Origin: Arctopsyche grandis
Lineage: Eukaryota; Arthropoda; Insecta; Trichoptera; Hydropsychidae
Direction: 5' to 3'
Assembly (NCBI RefSeq): GCF_051622035.1
Contig: NC_135367.1
Coordinates: forward strand, 14,126,501-14,190,500
Length of the DNA: 64,000 nt
The notes under the pieces were generated by a model. It made no database searches. It was not told the origin of the DNA and worked only from the letters and a program-made list of their open reading frames with translations. The number at the start of each line of letters is the position of its first letter. Position 1 is the stretch's first letter. A program made the position numbers and the translations under genes. Positions 34,401 to 48,062 of this stretch are shown piece by piece.

Positions 34401-37356
34401 CTAAAATAATTACTTAAAATAATTTATTTAACTTTTATAAAGTGTTTAAATTTATGTCATTCGCAAATTTCATGTATTTTTAATATTTTTTTCAATATAA
34501 CCTGCCAATTTAACAATTCTTCCATATTTACAATTTTTCCATTTTTTATTAGACTAGAAAGTGTTCAGAATAAATAAATTCACCTGCATGATTCCTTATA
34601 TTCAGTTATTGAACTAGTACTGATAGCATCTATGTATGTAAAATGTATTATATGTATATATGTACGTATGTAGGGTCGTAGATTATTTGAATTTCATCGC
34701 AAGGGGTGGAAAAGTGATTTCGAGGTTGAGCATCACTGACGTCGATGGTCCTCGGGTCCAGATAGGTGTTGTAAACTGTTTAGGGTCGAGTCATTTGTTA
34801 AAAGAGGACATGGCGAATCCGAGATAAGAACTCAATATCTCGGGCGACGGATAAAAACAATACCCGTCCGCTGTCGACATTCCGACCATAAAATAGGTAT
34901 GCCGATGAGACCGATTATCCTCATAGTCTGACGATGACGATCATCCTTATCTCTTCGAGGCTTGCAAAGTTGAATTTATTGCGCTCGGACTGGGCCGCGT
35001 ATTTTGGAAAAGCCCAACTCGGGACGCCTCCGAGTGTAATATATTCTGCGGCGGGTAATCTAAAATTAAGCATTCAAATTGATCTCCTCCTTCATAGGAT
35101 AATTCAAAAATGGGTGTCTGTGTCTGCCTGCCTTTGTGTCACCTCTCGAGGGACAAAATGATAAAAAAAGCGTATATAAGAAGAGACAAACAAATAAAAT
35201 AAACCCAACAACAACACAAGAAGTGGACCGTGTTAGCGTAGAGTAACATAGTGTGTGGCGCTAACAACTTTATTTTCCCATGGCGCTCCCACACCATACC
35301 ATACACAAAAACATGCGGCTTTGCATTTAAACCAGTTCTTTTAAAACCTCATAGGCATCTCTAGTACGTATAGGTAAGACTTGCTTGGTTAAAAATTCAA
35401 AATTGAAAATAAAACCGCCAAAACAAGTACTGTAAAAATATCATACATATGTGCTCATTCATAGCTGGTTACCTGTTGGAAGCTTTAATTTTAGAACATT
35501 TTTGGTGCATATAATTTACTCTTAATTAAATATACTGATTGATTAGTGAGTGAATACATGTTCGCTTTCTGATTCTCCATATAGTAATCGACCAATGTTG
35601 ATATTCGTGAAAATCTAGATCCAAGTTTGTAATACTATTTTATTCTCTCGGTAGATGGATTGAATGTGATTGAATTCGTTTATAAATACATACATATGTA
35701 TGTAGTACAAATATAGATTTTTACAACATACCTGGTAATAATAGTCTGTTTATATTATGTATATTAAAATGTAATGATATATGTACGTATGTATGTACAT
35801 ACATACAATGTACTCCTTTTTAGAAAAAAAATTGGACCATTCGAAATGAAAAAATGTAGAGAGAAATTGAGATTTTTTTTGTTTAGCGGTGGCCCAGTCC
35901 ATTCTAGGATTTATTTTTATGTTCAACAAAATCTGATAAATATTGCTCGATTTAGAGCTGATAAATAAATGCAAATTTTACTTTAATTCATTTTAATTGC
36001 ATCTAACAGTTGGTATTGCATAATGATTATATTTTTTTAGATTTAATATATGTTTTTGCTAAGATTCGTGCCGAATAAATGTACTAGATATTTTTTTTAA
36101 AGTGAAAAATTATTTGATGTTTTTCTATGTATATTATAGAAATTTTTGAAAATGAATGGAAATTACATGGATGAGTAATATGTAAATGAAAACATGGTTT
36201 TAGTTAGATAATTTCGGAAATAAGTACATATTCTGTGTTAGGAAATACATATGTACATATGTACACCGTACAAATACATATGTACATATGTATAATGGAT
36301 TAATTTAAATGGCTCATAAATCCCTTAGCATTTCGTATTTTCCATAAACTTTTTAAACTAGTCACCGTGTGGGTGTTCTGGTGTATCGAAATACAAATCT
36401 TTATTATTAACATGTTCAATGCGGAGCACATTCAAACATTCGACCCACGTATCGACCACACAGTAGCTAAAAAGTCTTTTTTCGTATATAAATCTAAATA
36501 TAACATAAAACGTTTTCAATTTTACTCGAATCGAGAGGAACGACATCGTTTGAAATCGTACGAAAGGAAAAAAAATAGTTCTAATAAGAAATGTACGTAT
36601 TCCAATATGATTGTCCGATTCGGTCGTTCTTCTCTCTAACCCTTTCGCCCACGGTTACGGTGTAAATAAGACGATATGGTATATATATTTACTGGATCCG
36701 AGCAAACAATCGTCCGGGGTGGTCCCGAAGTCACCTCCGTGGGAAGACTCTGAGGTCTGATCTCATCACACCTTGAAATTTGCGGACAAAACCGTTCGAA
36801 GATTGGGGGTAAATGGGAAATAACACGGTCGTTCGATCTTGGTTTCTCTTTTTACACTTATTTACACTGTAGATGTATTTTTTCAGACGTTGCAGGACCC
36901 CTTTGTCATAGTCACGTAACTCCGTGTCGATGATTGAGTCCTTCTCCTGGCCGAAGCTCTCTGATCTCTTCCTTTGTGTGAAAAAAAATGTGAAAAAAAT
37001 TTCTTTAGGGAAAATCTTCACGACGCGCAATGCATAGTGACTTGACTAGAAATCGACCAGTTTACTTTGTTGAGACGATTCTCACTCTTCTTTTCGCCGA
37101 ACAGGTGTTATAAATTTGGTTTTTGTTAATTTTATATACACATATGCATATATTTATGTATAATAGGTACAAATACATATAAAATATGTACATAAATACA
37201 AATGTATATGTACAGGATTAGGTAAATGAATTGGCTTAGTCGTCATATATCTTGGACATACATACATATATGTATTCCAAATTTATAGTATGAAAAGCTG
37301 AAGCTGTTTGAATTTCTATAAGAATCATTATTTTATTTATTTTTGATTAATTTTTA

Positions 37357-37672
37357 CCATGGTGTCATTGCGGGATTGCCCCAAAGGCAACACCTATGGC
37401 CATATGTGTATGTATTAAAATTTATAATATTCTTACAAATTTGAAATTAAATTCAAATAATGTTGACAAATTAGGGTAGGTGGTCAATTTGGTAAGAACG
37501 GTTTCAACAATGAAATAAATTGTCAAAATCTAATAGGGAACGATTGACCTGGAGTCACTTATATTTTCAAGGTCTGGCCAGCAATACTGGATTAAGGATC
37601 GAAGCCGTGACCCCTCAGTTGTTAGCAATATACGAGAACCATTAAGCAATGATCCTGGTTAGCATAACTAGT
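37357..37672 (-). mobile_element. tRNA-like SINE, copy 2, with LINE-like 3' hairpin
   Basis: Minus-strand SINE with the same block order as copies 3 and 4 (AGTGACTCCAGGTCAATC, CAAATTGACCACCTACCC). After GATTTCAAA-like sequence and TATAAATTTT it ends in an inverted repeat (37357-37401) with CCTTTGGGGCAATCC in the loop. This matches the 3' end of LINE copy E (GCTTTGGGGCAACCTG). Confidence 0.73.
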
Positions 37673-39966
37673 CATAAATTATATAATAGTTCTTGCGTAA
37701 CTAAATTGTTAAATAAATTAATAGTAAGCCCTTCAGTAATAGTCACACTAATTCTAAACATTTTTCTGATGAGTTAAATAAAGCATTAACCAATATGAAA
37801 ATATTAGAAGAAGTTAAATAGCATTAAAGATTGCTTTGATAACAGCCTATCTATTATGGTGACATCCACATGATAGCACTATGATTCCAAATCGATACAT
37901 TTTTAAGTAACTTTGCGTAATTATAAAATGGTCATGGCTTTACGATTGACGTCACACTACACTAATATCACACACACACGTTTCGATTGAATTTCGTCCT
38001 TAGCGAATCGTCGCCACGTAATTTTACCTCATAAATCATCCACCTGTCGCGTTTGTATCTCTATTTGTTTCGAAATTTGCCGACACGTAAAATATAATAA
38101 TACGGTTTCGAGATTTAGCAGATATTTTCCCCTACGTTCTCCCCTGCCCTCTTCCTCCACCTCTACCACGTCTAAAATCATTGTCCTTTGACAGGATACT
38201 TGCACACGCATCGTACGATATATGTATATACCTGGCGCTATGTTTTTTTGAAACAATGACGACGACGTGTCCATCTAGAGATGTTCGAGACGCGATAAGC
38301 AGCCACCCGTCGACAGCTTGACAATATTATTTTCCGAACAATTAATTGGGTCGGGTTCTCCTATAAAAAGTCAGTTTTTTTGTTATTATTATCGGTTATT
38401 GTCTCTTTCGCTGTTGTTTGCCTTTCGCTTTTCAGTTGTATTATTTTTTTGTTATTATTGGGTATATTATCGAAGAGCACGGTGCGTTTTACACCTCTTC
38501 ACCTACATATGTATATAGGGCATACGTGTAGGTATGTATGATATATCGGTAAGTCTTATAGATGTGTGCTTTCTTATCTGCTACTCGGTGGTCGTTGGGA
38601 CAAGTCTACGTTTGTCAATTTATGGCGAGGATGTTGTCGTGGGTCATCGATGGTGCTTATTCGGTGGCATTAAATCGGTGGTTCGTAAGGTTTAACATTA
38701 TTTTATTTGAGAGTATACATATACATATAGTTAGTTTTTGGTGAATGTGTTTTATTTGTTAAATGTGTAGAAACAAATTTCGATCGATGTAACTGTTTTT
38801 ATTATAATTGTGATCTGGAGTCTAAAGTTCTAATTTCAATATAAAATTTTATGATTTTTTTTCTTAATAATGTACAAATGATACATGCGTACGAATTACA
38901 CATTTAAAAAATTCAACATTCCGAAAGTGGATTTGGTTCACTTTTGCATTGAACGACATCCGCGTTTTTCTTCACGAATGCAAGCGACCACACACATGCG
39001 CATAAACAATTTGGGTCGCATTCATTAAAAACTCATTTATTGTCTGAAAATTTTTGATAGTTCCATTTAGCCGAAGGCTCGAGGAGATGTCGCGAGGCAC
39101 AAAAAGGGGACCAAGACTAAATAAAAAAATAAACCCGCCAAAAAGAGGACTAAGGATCCTTACATTTGAATTATTATCGAAGGTCCACACTGAAAAAAGT
39201 CTAATGGAAGCGTTAAATAATTAATTAATTCGTGGAGACCCGTCGACGTGCCGTGACTTTTATTCTTTTTGTACTATTTTCCCAAACTCCGAATGGACCC
39301 GAATAATAACGATGAGTGTATTTTAATGAAATATTAAACGATTCAACCGTCTCGACGGAATTTATTTAATTATGTTGAAATTTAATAGGCGCATTCGATT
39401 CGTATTTGGAAAATGGAATGGTTGCCGAAATACGTACTACGTATTGCATGTAAATATATTATGAATTTAATCGGCTTCGGTGGCACTGTCAGTATTAAAT
39501 ATCACTGGTATAAATTAGCATGCGAAAATGGAGAGTTTCAAGACGGCTAAAAAAATAAATAATTTTCGAATATTTATATTACAATATAATTTAAATTGAG
39601 ATATCAAAGGAATCAATGTATAATTGTAGGCTGTCACAGTTTTTAATCATTTTAACAAAGGATCACAGCACGTGGGTGTTTCTTAAGTAATCCAGCTTTA
39701 TTTGGAGAAATTACACTGTTGTAATTAAATATGTTATGTAATCGAAATATTCACAAACTATTTTTTTTTTAATTTTAGTAGATGTGAACATATAAATTCG
39801 ACAAAATTTAACATTCGATATTCGTATAAATACACAGATATGTATGTACTTAAATATTTCGTCGAAGAATTCTTTTTAATTATTGGCTTACTATTTTATT
39901 TTAAACTTTTTATCATATGTACACATAACTCAACTATTTTACTAACAGTAAATATTTTGTAATATG

Positions 39967-40008
39967 TTCCGTTTAACGTACATGTGCACATATGTACGTT
40001 AAACGGAA
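39967..40008. repeat. 42-bp palindrome
   Basis: TTCCGTTTAACGTACAT is followed after a short centre by its exact reverse complement ATGTACGTTAAACGGAA. It could be a hairpin footprint or a symmetric binding site. No flanking duplication was seen. Confidence 0.7.
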
Positions 40009-42851
40009 GGTAGGGTACATAAACAATCATTTAATGTAATAAACATTCATACTGTTGCCGCATTAGCCATTGTCCTTCCGCAGTTAATTCTGTACATAGA
40101 TGTTGCTGGGTAATAATAATGTATTATAGATTATACAATTGTCGAATTTTGGCGAACGGTGAAAGCGGAATAGTAATGCTTTTGAATTGACACGTTTTTC
40201 GCATGCATCGAAATTGCATTATTAGTTATATTGTTATGTACGCTAGCGTTATTTCGAACAATGATGTCAGATGCGATCGGTCGTCTTTAAAACCCCGAAG
40301 AAAATCGCATTTAGCCGACAAATTGTTTGTGCAAAAATTTCACGGACTATTTTGTTGCAAAAGCAAGAAGTTTTTCACCATTGTCGGCAGGATTATCGAC
40401 CGAAGACGCATATCCTACCAAATCTTACGTACTATGTATTGTGTGACTGTTCGCCCACTTCTTCTCGATCGACCGATAATATAATATATACATACTTATA
40501 TATGTATAGATAGTATACATATGTACATATATTGTATTATGTACAAACCACAGCGATAGCTCAATAGAAAGAGTCTTAGTTCAAACTTGATATTGAATTT
40601 TATCGATGGCATCAATGTTGCATCAATAGTCCATTACTTTATGATTACTTTGTTAAAATATTTTATGAAAGTAATGAAAATATCGTTAATAATTCAGTCC
40701 TTAAGTGTTGGGTTGTTTATGTATGACAGGGAGATTTAGTATTCTTAAATTATTTTTCAACGATTTTCAGAATTTCTTCGCCGGCGTGATGGTGAAATCA
40801 ACAAATCAGATTGATTGACTGTCAGATTTTCCGTCAGATAATCGAGCAATTTTCCGAGTATTGCCAAGCAAAATATTTATCTTATTCATAAATCATCGCT
40901 CATAAAAATTTCATTCGCCTCTATCCACTTCAAATGACAGTATCAAACAACATCCACTTTACTTATTCTAATTATTTATCAACATAAGTATTTCTAAATA
41001 TTTTTCAAAAACTTAGAAATACTTATGTTTTCATAGCAGATAATAAAAATATTATCATTTTGAAAATTCGCAAATTCAGTTTTAAATTCGCATTCGACAC
41101 AATTTGGAAGGAATTGAGGGTCAATTTTGATATCTCATCGGTCAGATTAAAGTATGCGTATGGATAATGTGTATATGTGTAAAGAATAATTCAATTATGT
41201 TGTCTGTCGGACGATCGGTGAAGTTCCAAAGGGCCCCGAGGGGGAGGTTTTTGCGGAGGAGACATTGTTGTCTGCGACAGTGCAAGAGACCCTTTTGTCC
41301 CCGATTGTTGCCAAATGGCCCATTGTGCCATTCGAGTGATGAAAGAAAATATTTATTTTTGTCCAGTGTCGAATGTCCATTGCAATTTCGGGGGATATGC
41401 GAGAGCAAACAGTGGAAAACATCTCTCCCCCATCCGATCTGCAATAACTAACTAGCCGGGTTTGAGAAAACCCACCCCTATTGAATTCGGGTCGTTAGCG
41501 AATGTGCGAATCAAAACAGACCCGACGGAAATCAGGGATTTTCAATATGTATTTTTATAATATTGTTTTGTAAACATTTAAAATTGATTTATGTGTATGA
41601 GTATATCTGTCGAATTTCTACAAATTAATTGTGAATTATTTTGCATATATACATTGTATGTGAATTTCTGTTTTGTTTTTTGTGGATTTTATTTTAAATG
41701 AGACGTTATTTATTTGGATTTCTTTTTGCAAAATAAGAAGGTGTCGTGCAATAACGATAAGCATACAATGAAATTGGTCAGGGTAGCCGATGGCTTTGGT
41801 TCAATAAATTATACACGGGGAGATCCTCTCATTTGTTAATGCCATCTGACAGGGGACTAGCCGTGTTGGTCAAACAAAAACTCAAAAAGGGAGACCCCGA
41901 AGGGAACTCACACGATGTCCAAAAATTCATAATATCGAATCGAAATTTATCAAATTAATCCCGACGTGCGTAAATCATTGCGAGTCCTCGAAATTCAAAC
42001 TCAAATGTATTATATCGCGATCGACCATTCGAATGTATTATTTATCATATTTTTTACGTATTGTATAGATTGAACAATAATAAAAACCGATGTTTATACG
42101 TGTCGATTGCATCATGGTCAAAGGATTTTCGCGTGTAGCAAGTTTCCATAAGGGGATCGATTACGACATATCGCTTTTATTTCGTCGCCACAAATCGTTC
42201 GACATATTGGCCGTGAAAATTTTATAACCCCACGTTAAAATTTTAATTTATTTAATATGCATATTTTCAAAGTAATGTGTGTGTATAAAAAGTAGAATAG
42301 GTATATAAACATTGCCGATTTGGATTTAATAAAAAAAAACTCGTTCTCGTTAATTTATGGAAGATTAAATTGAAAACAATATATATGTGTGTGCCTATTT
42401 ATTAATATTGTATTTGGAATGTTTTTAAACGGTCGACCTTTGGAGAAATGAAACACGGAAGTCGTAGTTTTGTTAGTGAATTTTATTGCAGTGGTTTTTA
42501 AAATGTTTGATCAAACGAAATGCGATGGGGTATATTTTATGGTGGATATTTTGCTATTTACTAGATTCATTACGTGAAACTCAATGTTTCTTGTATGCAT
42601 CAAACTACAGCTTTACGCGATTTTATAATTTATTTTCGTTCTGTAAGTATTTTATGATGTTGTAAAATTGCTGTAACGATAAATCGAATTTAATCCATAC
42701 TAAATTCTAGTAAGAAGATACATACATATGTATATATGTACATACATACATACAAAGGGACATGTGTCAAAATATTTTATTTGTGTTATTTATTTGTTTA
42801 TATTTTTAAATATGTATTTCTTTATTTATTTATCCATTATATACTAACCTC

Positions 42852-43099
42852 GACTATAGGTGCCACTGTAGTTTCCCAAGTTGACACCTATGGTCAAAGT
42901 TTTGTACATAGTACCAAATACCATCATTACACGTAATGAGTATACACAAAATATGAGTTAAAAACACTGTGCGACAACCCCTGCCAATTAACTCTTCCAC
43001 CGCGGAAGCCGCTAAAGCAGCTCCGTTATATGTAGATATTCTTCTTCCCAATTTATCGAGTAAAACCAAAGAGTTGATTGCAGTGCTCAACTCAATGTA
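42852..43099 (-). pseudogene. MutS-homologue (MSH6-like) ATPase fragment fused to a LINE/SINE-type 3' tail
   Basis: On the minus strand 43099-42953 reads YIELSTAINSLVLLDKLGRR, then ISTYNGAALAASAVEELIGR and GCRTVFLTH. This matches the Walker B/signature stretch of MutS homologues, closest to MSH6 (SLVLxDELGRGT...CRTLFSTH). The catalytic Glu of Walker B is Lys and GRGT is GRRI, so it cannot be functional. Homology stops after the FxTH motif and the sequence passes into GTAATGATGGTATTTGGTAC and an inverted repeat (42852-42895, GACTATAGGTG...CACCTATGGTC) of the LINE/SINE 3' hairpin type. It is a non-functional, probably retrotransposed or transduced fragment of a DNA mismatch-repair gene. Confidence 0.72.
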
Positions 43100-43603
43100 A
43101 TCAGGTAGGTTGAATTAATCTTTGACTATCACTTATTTTTCATACGTTTCTATTAAATTGTTTAAAAATGAAAATCTTTCAATTATATGTATGTATGTAT
43201 ATACAAACTTTTTTTAATTAATAATAAACTGATTGTATATATGTATGTATCAAGTTTCAATTTAGACCACATGCGCTTTACATACCTATAAATCATTCAA
43301 CACATTGACCGACACTAATGTTAATTTCTCATTATTTTATATTGGTACTTTTTGAGTAGCGTATAGAAGAATTTTAGTCGATTAAAATTCTCGACTTTTT
43401 TGTATTAAATTGAGTCACAAATGAGGCCTATTATAATGTCGTTGGACACATCTGACCAAAAATTGTTTGTAATCTGCCGCTTTGACTACCTGTGGTCTCA
43501 AAAAAAAGGAAAAGCACGCACTTACGCAACAACCTATTCCCGATTCCCAAGACTCGGAATTTCCGTTCATACATACATAACTATTTGTATTTATACATAG
43601 TAC

Positions 43604-43802
<199 letters not shown>

Positions 43803-46800
43803 AAGTGGAAATATTGTATACGAATCACGGTAGTAAATATATGTATGTATACAAAAAAAGGACAAACTTTTATTCTAACCCTTACGGGACGATTTAACAC
43901 CTAGAGATCCGAATGGGTCGAAAAAAAATAGTCCGCGCCTCTAAGTGGCCCAGTCATTATAGTGACATTTATATCTCAATAAAAATGCGGCTCTAACGAC
44001 ATAAATAAATCCCCGTTGCGTTTTCGGCCTTTATAAAGCGGACCTTATTATATTTTATTCCGAGTGTGTGTGTGCCGTGTCTGGACCACCGCGCCGCTGG
44101 AAACTTCCCGAAAATCAAATATTTTGTCTTCACGCCATATTTGGTATCACCAGTGTCCAGTATGGACTCTACTTTGTGCCATGTGTACTACTACTGCTGC
44201 TCTTTGTGGTCTCGCTCGAACGCTCATAATAAATAAAGAACCACTTGACATCGCTATGCTAATTGTGAACGTACACACGTATAAATAAGTACAAGTACGT
44301 GTGGAGGAGGAGGATTTAAAGTGGGATCGCAAAATGCATAGGATAATTTACTAACATTTTCTGGGGAATATGCACTTTAAATTATTAAATCATCTTAGTT
44401 GTGGTCTTGTTAGCGATCTGCTACCGAAGCGCTTCCAGTTACGATCAATATTAAAATCCTCACGCTCACACACAATTTTAAATTTTGCTTAGATTGTTGT
44501 ATCAAATTGTATTTTGTAATAAAAATAATCGGTATCATTTACAAAATAATAAAGACAATTCCGCAGTCTTCTCCATTGTAATGGATCATTTGTTACAAAG
44601 CACAATAGTTGTTATGTAATTTGTAAATTTTAACTTTCTAAAACATATGCTTCCCAAAGAGGATTGAAGATTACCGCTGAACATGGTATTTAAAATTTAA
44701 AATTTCACTTGATTTGGAATTGAACGTTTAGACATGAAACTGAGCCATTTAATTGCGTGTTTAATTGCGCTCACTCGAACCCTTGAATCGTTTGTCGGTA
44801 AGAACTGTTATTAAAGAAACGTTGCAACCCGAGAAATTTTATGTATATTCAAATTAATATATGTCCGTATTAAATTACTGAATTTTAAATTTCTCATTTT
44901 TTATTATTATTATTTTAGTTTAATTAAAATAATAGTCTATTGTTCGCGGGAGACACGTTAATTATTCTCACCGTAGCATACGTAGATATATATTTTTAGA
45001 GTGAACCCGTTCGTTCGTTACGTATGCCGGCGCCTAATGAGTTAAAGTCAATAAACAGAATATATTCTTTTAGGAGCGATGTCTTCCCACGCTTCTTTAT
45101 ACACATATATACTTTATATTTACCCAAACAATCTACGTATTTGTGGATGAAATTCTCCTTTTACATAAAGGACTATTCCCACAGTACATTATCCCTTCAC
45201 ACGCTAAAAATAACGGAAAATTTTCAAATTTTAATTAGTTAAAAATTGATGACAGTTCTGGATTAATCACATCCGTTCTTATCAGCTTTATAATTTTGCC
45301 GCATTTCTCTCTGTTAGGGCGGTCCCTGTTTGTCGATTTTATTGGAGATTTATTTGGTTGTCGATTTCTATCACTTTCCATCAACTTATTCAAGTTGATG
45401 GATTAAAAGTTAAGGTCACGCTTGCAAAAATAGTATCCGTGTAAGATTTGAACTGCGACTCGCAGTTTGAAAAGCTCTGGGTCACTTTCTTTGAGTACAG
45501 GTGGTCGTCGCGGGCCTTTGTCACGACCGACCTTCTCCTCCGCTTATAAAGAAGACGTTACAGCTTCCTTTATCATCAGCCAGCTTAATGGCTGAGGCAT
45601 CCTTCCATTGTCGACTGGTACCAAGCATTAGCACCACAACTACCTTAACGTGTCACCGTTTTTTCATCATTATTTATATTATATTTTGTCATAATCTTCT
45701 CGCGTAAAGTTTATTACATACACACTTCCATGTGAAATTTAATATTAAAATTTTAATTAGTGGCTTAGTCTTGCGTTTCTTTTGTGGTTACTATTTAAAT
45801 ATTTATACTCACCTTATATATTCACTGTTTCGGAAATGTGATCGTTTGTCGGGTCATACGTTAAAGTCTGTGCATGTCACGAACGGAGACGTACATATGT
45901 ACATATTTATCATTTTTCACGACTGTTTGAATCATACGAATTCACATTGCATAAGTTCCTGTGTGTAATCTACCCTTGATTAGTTAGTTGCTTAGGCTTA
46001 TTCATATGAGGTTTGGTTCATTTTATACATACGTATATGTATAGGTGATTAGTTAAAGGGTTAAATCGTTTCTGAGCAGGCTGGCATTACAAGGTTAGAA
46101 AGTGCAGCAATTATGTGAAACTAATGTCTGTAAAAAAAAGTCGTGTACGACAATAACAACAACAACAAACAACGATTACCCGAATTTGGCTCGTTTGTAT
46201 AATTGTTTTATGGGCATAATGACTTTTTTAAGGTTTGGTTCCCTCCCTTTTAGATATTTTTGTGTAGTAGTTGTAGTAGTCCTCGGTCGGCTTGTTTCCT
46301 TTGATTTTTAGAAAAGTACCTCTATTAGTGAAGGTTACCTTTCCGAGTAATTGCAGGTGTCGTATACCTGTGCTCATTTGTACATATGGATAGTTTTACC
46401 GAAAATGTAGGCAGTTTATTCACACTGTGCCAAGTTTCAATGTTTATTTATGTAAGTATAGATAAATTGATAGTTGTATTACGTATTTAAAGAATTAACA
46501 GTTTCATATCTACATACATATGTATGTATGCAACGTCTCTTTACTTTTATAAAATTTGAACACCTTCTATTTTTTTAAGATGGTAGATTATGGAACAAAC
46601 TAATGTGTCAATTTCGATTGCATCGGTAGATGTCTTCACTTCGAAATCTAATATTCGATATATTTAAAATATTGGGTGGTCGAACGAATGTCGAATGTGT
46701 TCGAGTTCACACGTTTTCCGGTGCTGTTTCATTTCCTGGAATCCGAATGAGATTAAGGTAATACATAACAGACGGTAACAAATTGATATTGGGTCTATTG

Positions 46801-47755
46801 CGGTTTTACGGTTCGACGATGGTCGATCAAACATTGCGGTTCTATCGGTTTGTCGCTTCTTTCTTCGTTAAGGTAAACGAGGTATTATATATTATAGTAG
46901 GGTATATTACATTCAAAATCACTATTCCGAACCACTGTCAATAAAGTTGAAATAGCCTAATGATAGCCAGTCTTTGATAAAAGAGGCGGCACTAGGAAAA
47001 CATTAGAAATATTATCGCGGTTATTTGCCAATAGTGTCCGGAAATTGAACGCTGAACAAAGATTCCCTTTTTCCTGTTTTCAATTTAGTTCAAACGTAAG
47101 CCGCTTTATTATTTGTTATAATTTAATGTGGCGTGTGAAATTAGGTATACCGGGATCTTTATTGTAAAAATAATCAGGCAGTAATTACATACAGACTAAA
47201 GGCAACAGAACTCTGAATATATATTTTAAATTGGGTAAAAATGTCTCGCATAAGTTTTTAAGATTAGGATCCAACTATTTTTAAATATAAAATTTACTAA
47301 ATTAAGGCCTCTCCAGCACTTTACCATTCCTGCCTATTAGAGTTAAATTAATACATTTAATTTTATGTAGAAAATCATTCTGAGTTCATTAGTCCAACAC
47401 AACATTGTTTCCGTCTAATTTGTCTTAGATACGATTCAAGTAATTGGCTTTGTCGATCGCGGCGTCTAATTAAATTTAAAATTTTAAAGTATGAAAATGT
47501 GCATGTATCCGAAAATTATTAATATGAATTTCATGATAATTGATTTGTTTTTGCTTATTTATAAAAAAAAGATAATTTAGATTCATTTTTCTTTACCAAT
47601 ATATGTATATGAAGGTAATGCAGTTGTTTTTGTTATTCATATGTATTTTTGTATATAACACATTTGAAAAGGCATTTGCTTTGAAATATTAGTATTATCA
47701 TACATAAAATACTGGCACAGATTTAAATACATAGTTTTAATAAAAATATATTTTC

Positions 47756-48062
47756 CCATGGTGTCATTACAGGTTTCCCATGACAAATATTTATGGTATA
47801 AAACTTGTAAATATATATATTTTTATGGATTATAAATTTGAAATCGTGTTAAAATAGTGCTGAAAAATAGTAGATAAGATAGTTTTGCCAATTTGATGAT
47901 GAACCGCTACAATCAATCGATCGAATTGGAGTCACAAATATCCAAGTCTGATCAGTAGCACTGCAGAATAAATTCATCTCAATCGAGGTAAACCTAGGGT
48001 TTAAACCTGGGAGCCTCTCGCTGGATACCATTAACACAACCACCAAGCTATACTGCCGGCTG
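47756..48062 (-). mobile_element. tRNA-like SINE, copy 3, with LINE-like 3' hairpin
   Basis: On the minus strand an A box TAGCTTGGTGG (48050-48040) and a B box GGTTTAAACCC (near 48008-47998) are spaced as in tRNA genes. The SINE body follows: ACCTCGATTGAGATGAATTTATT, TGGATATTTGTGACTCC, AATTGGCAAAACTATCTTATC, GATTTCAAATTTATAATCC. It ends in an inverted repeat at 47756-47797 (CATGGGAAACCTGTAATGACACCATG). RNA polymerase III transcription is expected from these boxes. Confidence 0.82.

Noticed and set aside
40549-40600. tRNA-like A-box and B-box motifs (TAGCTCAATAG, AGTTCAAACT)
   Set aside because: Spacing between the boxes is too short for a tRNA or a SINE promoter, and no cloverleaf can be drawn.
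41142-41451. Overlapping 94-100 aa ORFs on both strands
   Set aside because: No recognisable domain, and neither has splice-consistent partners. Kept only as a candidate non-coding island.
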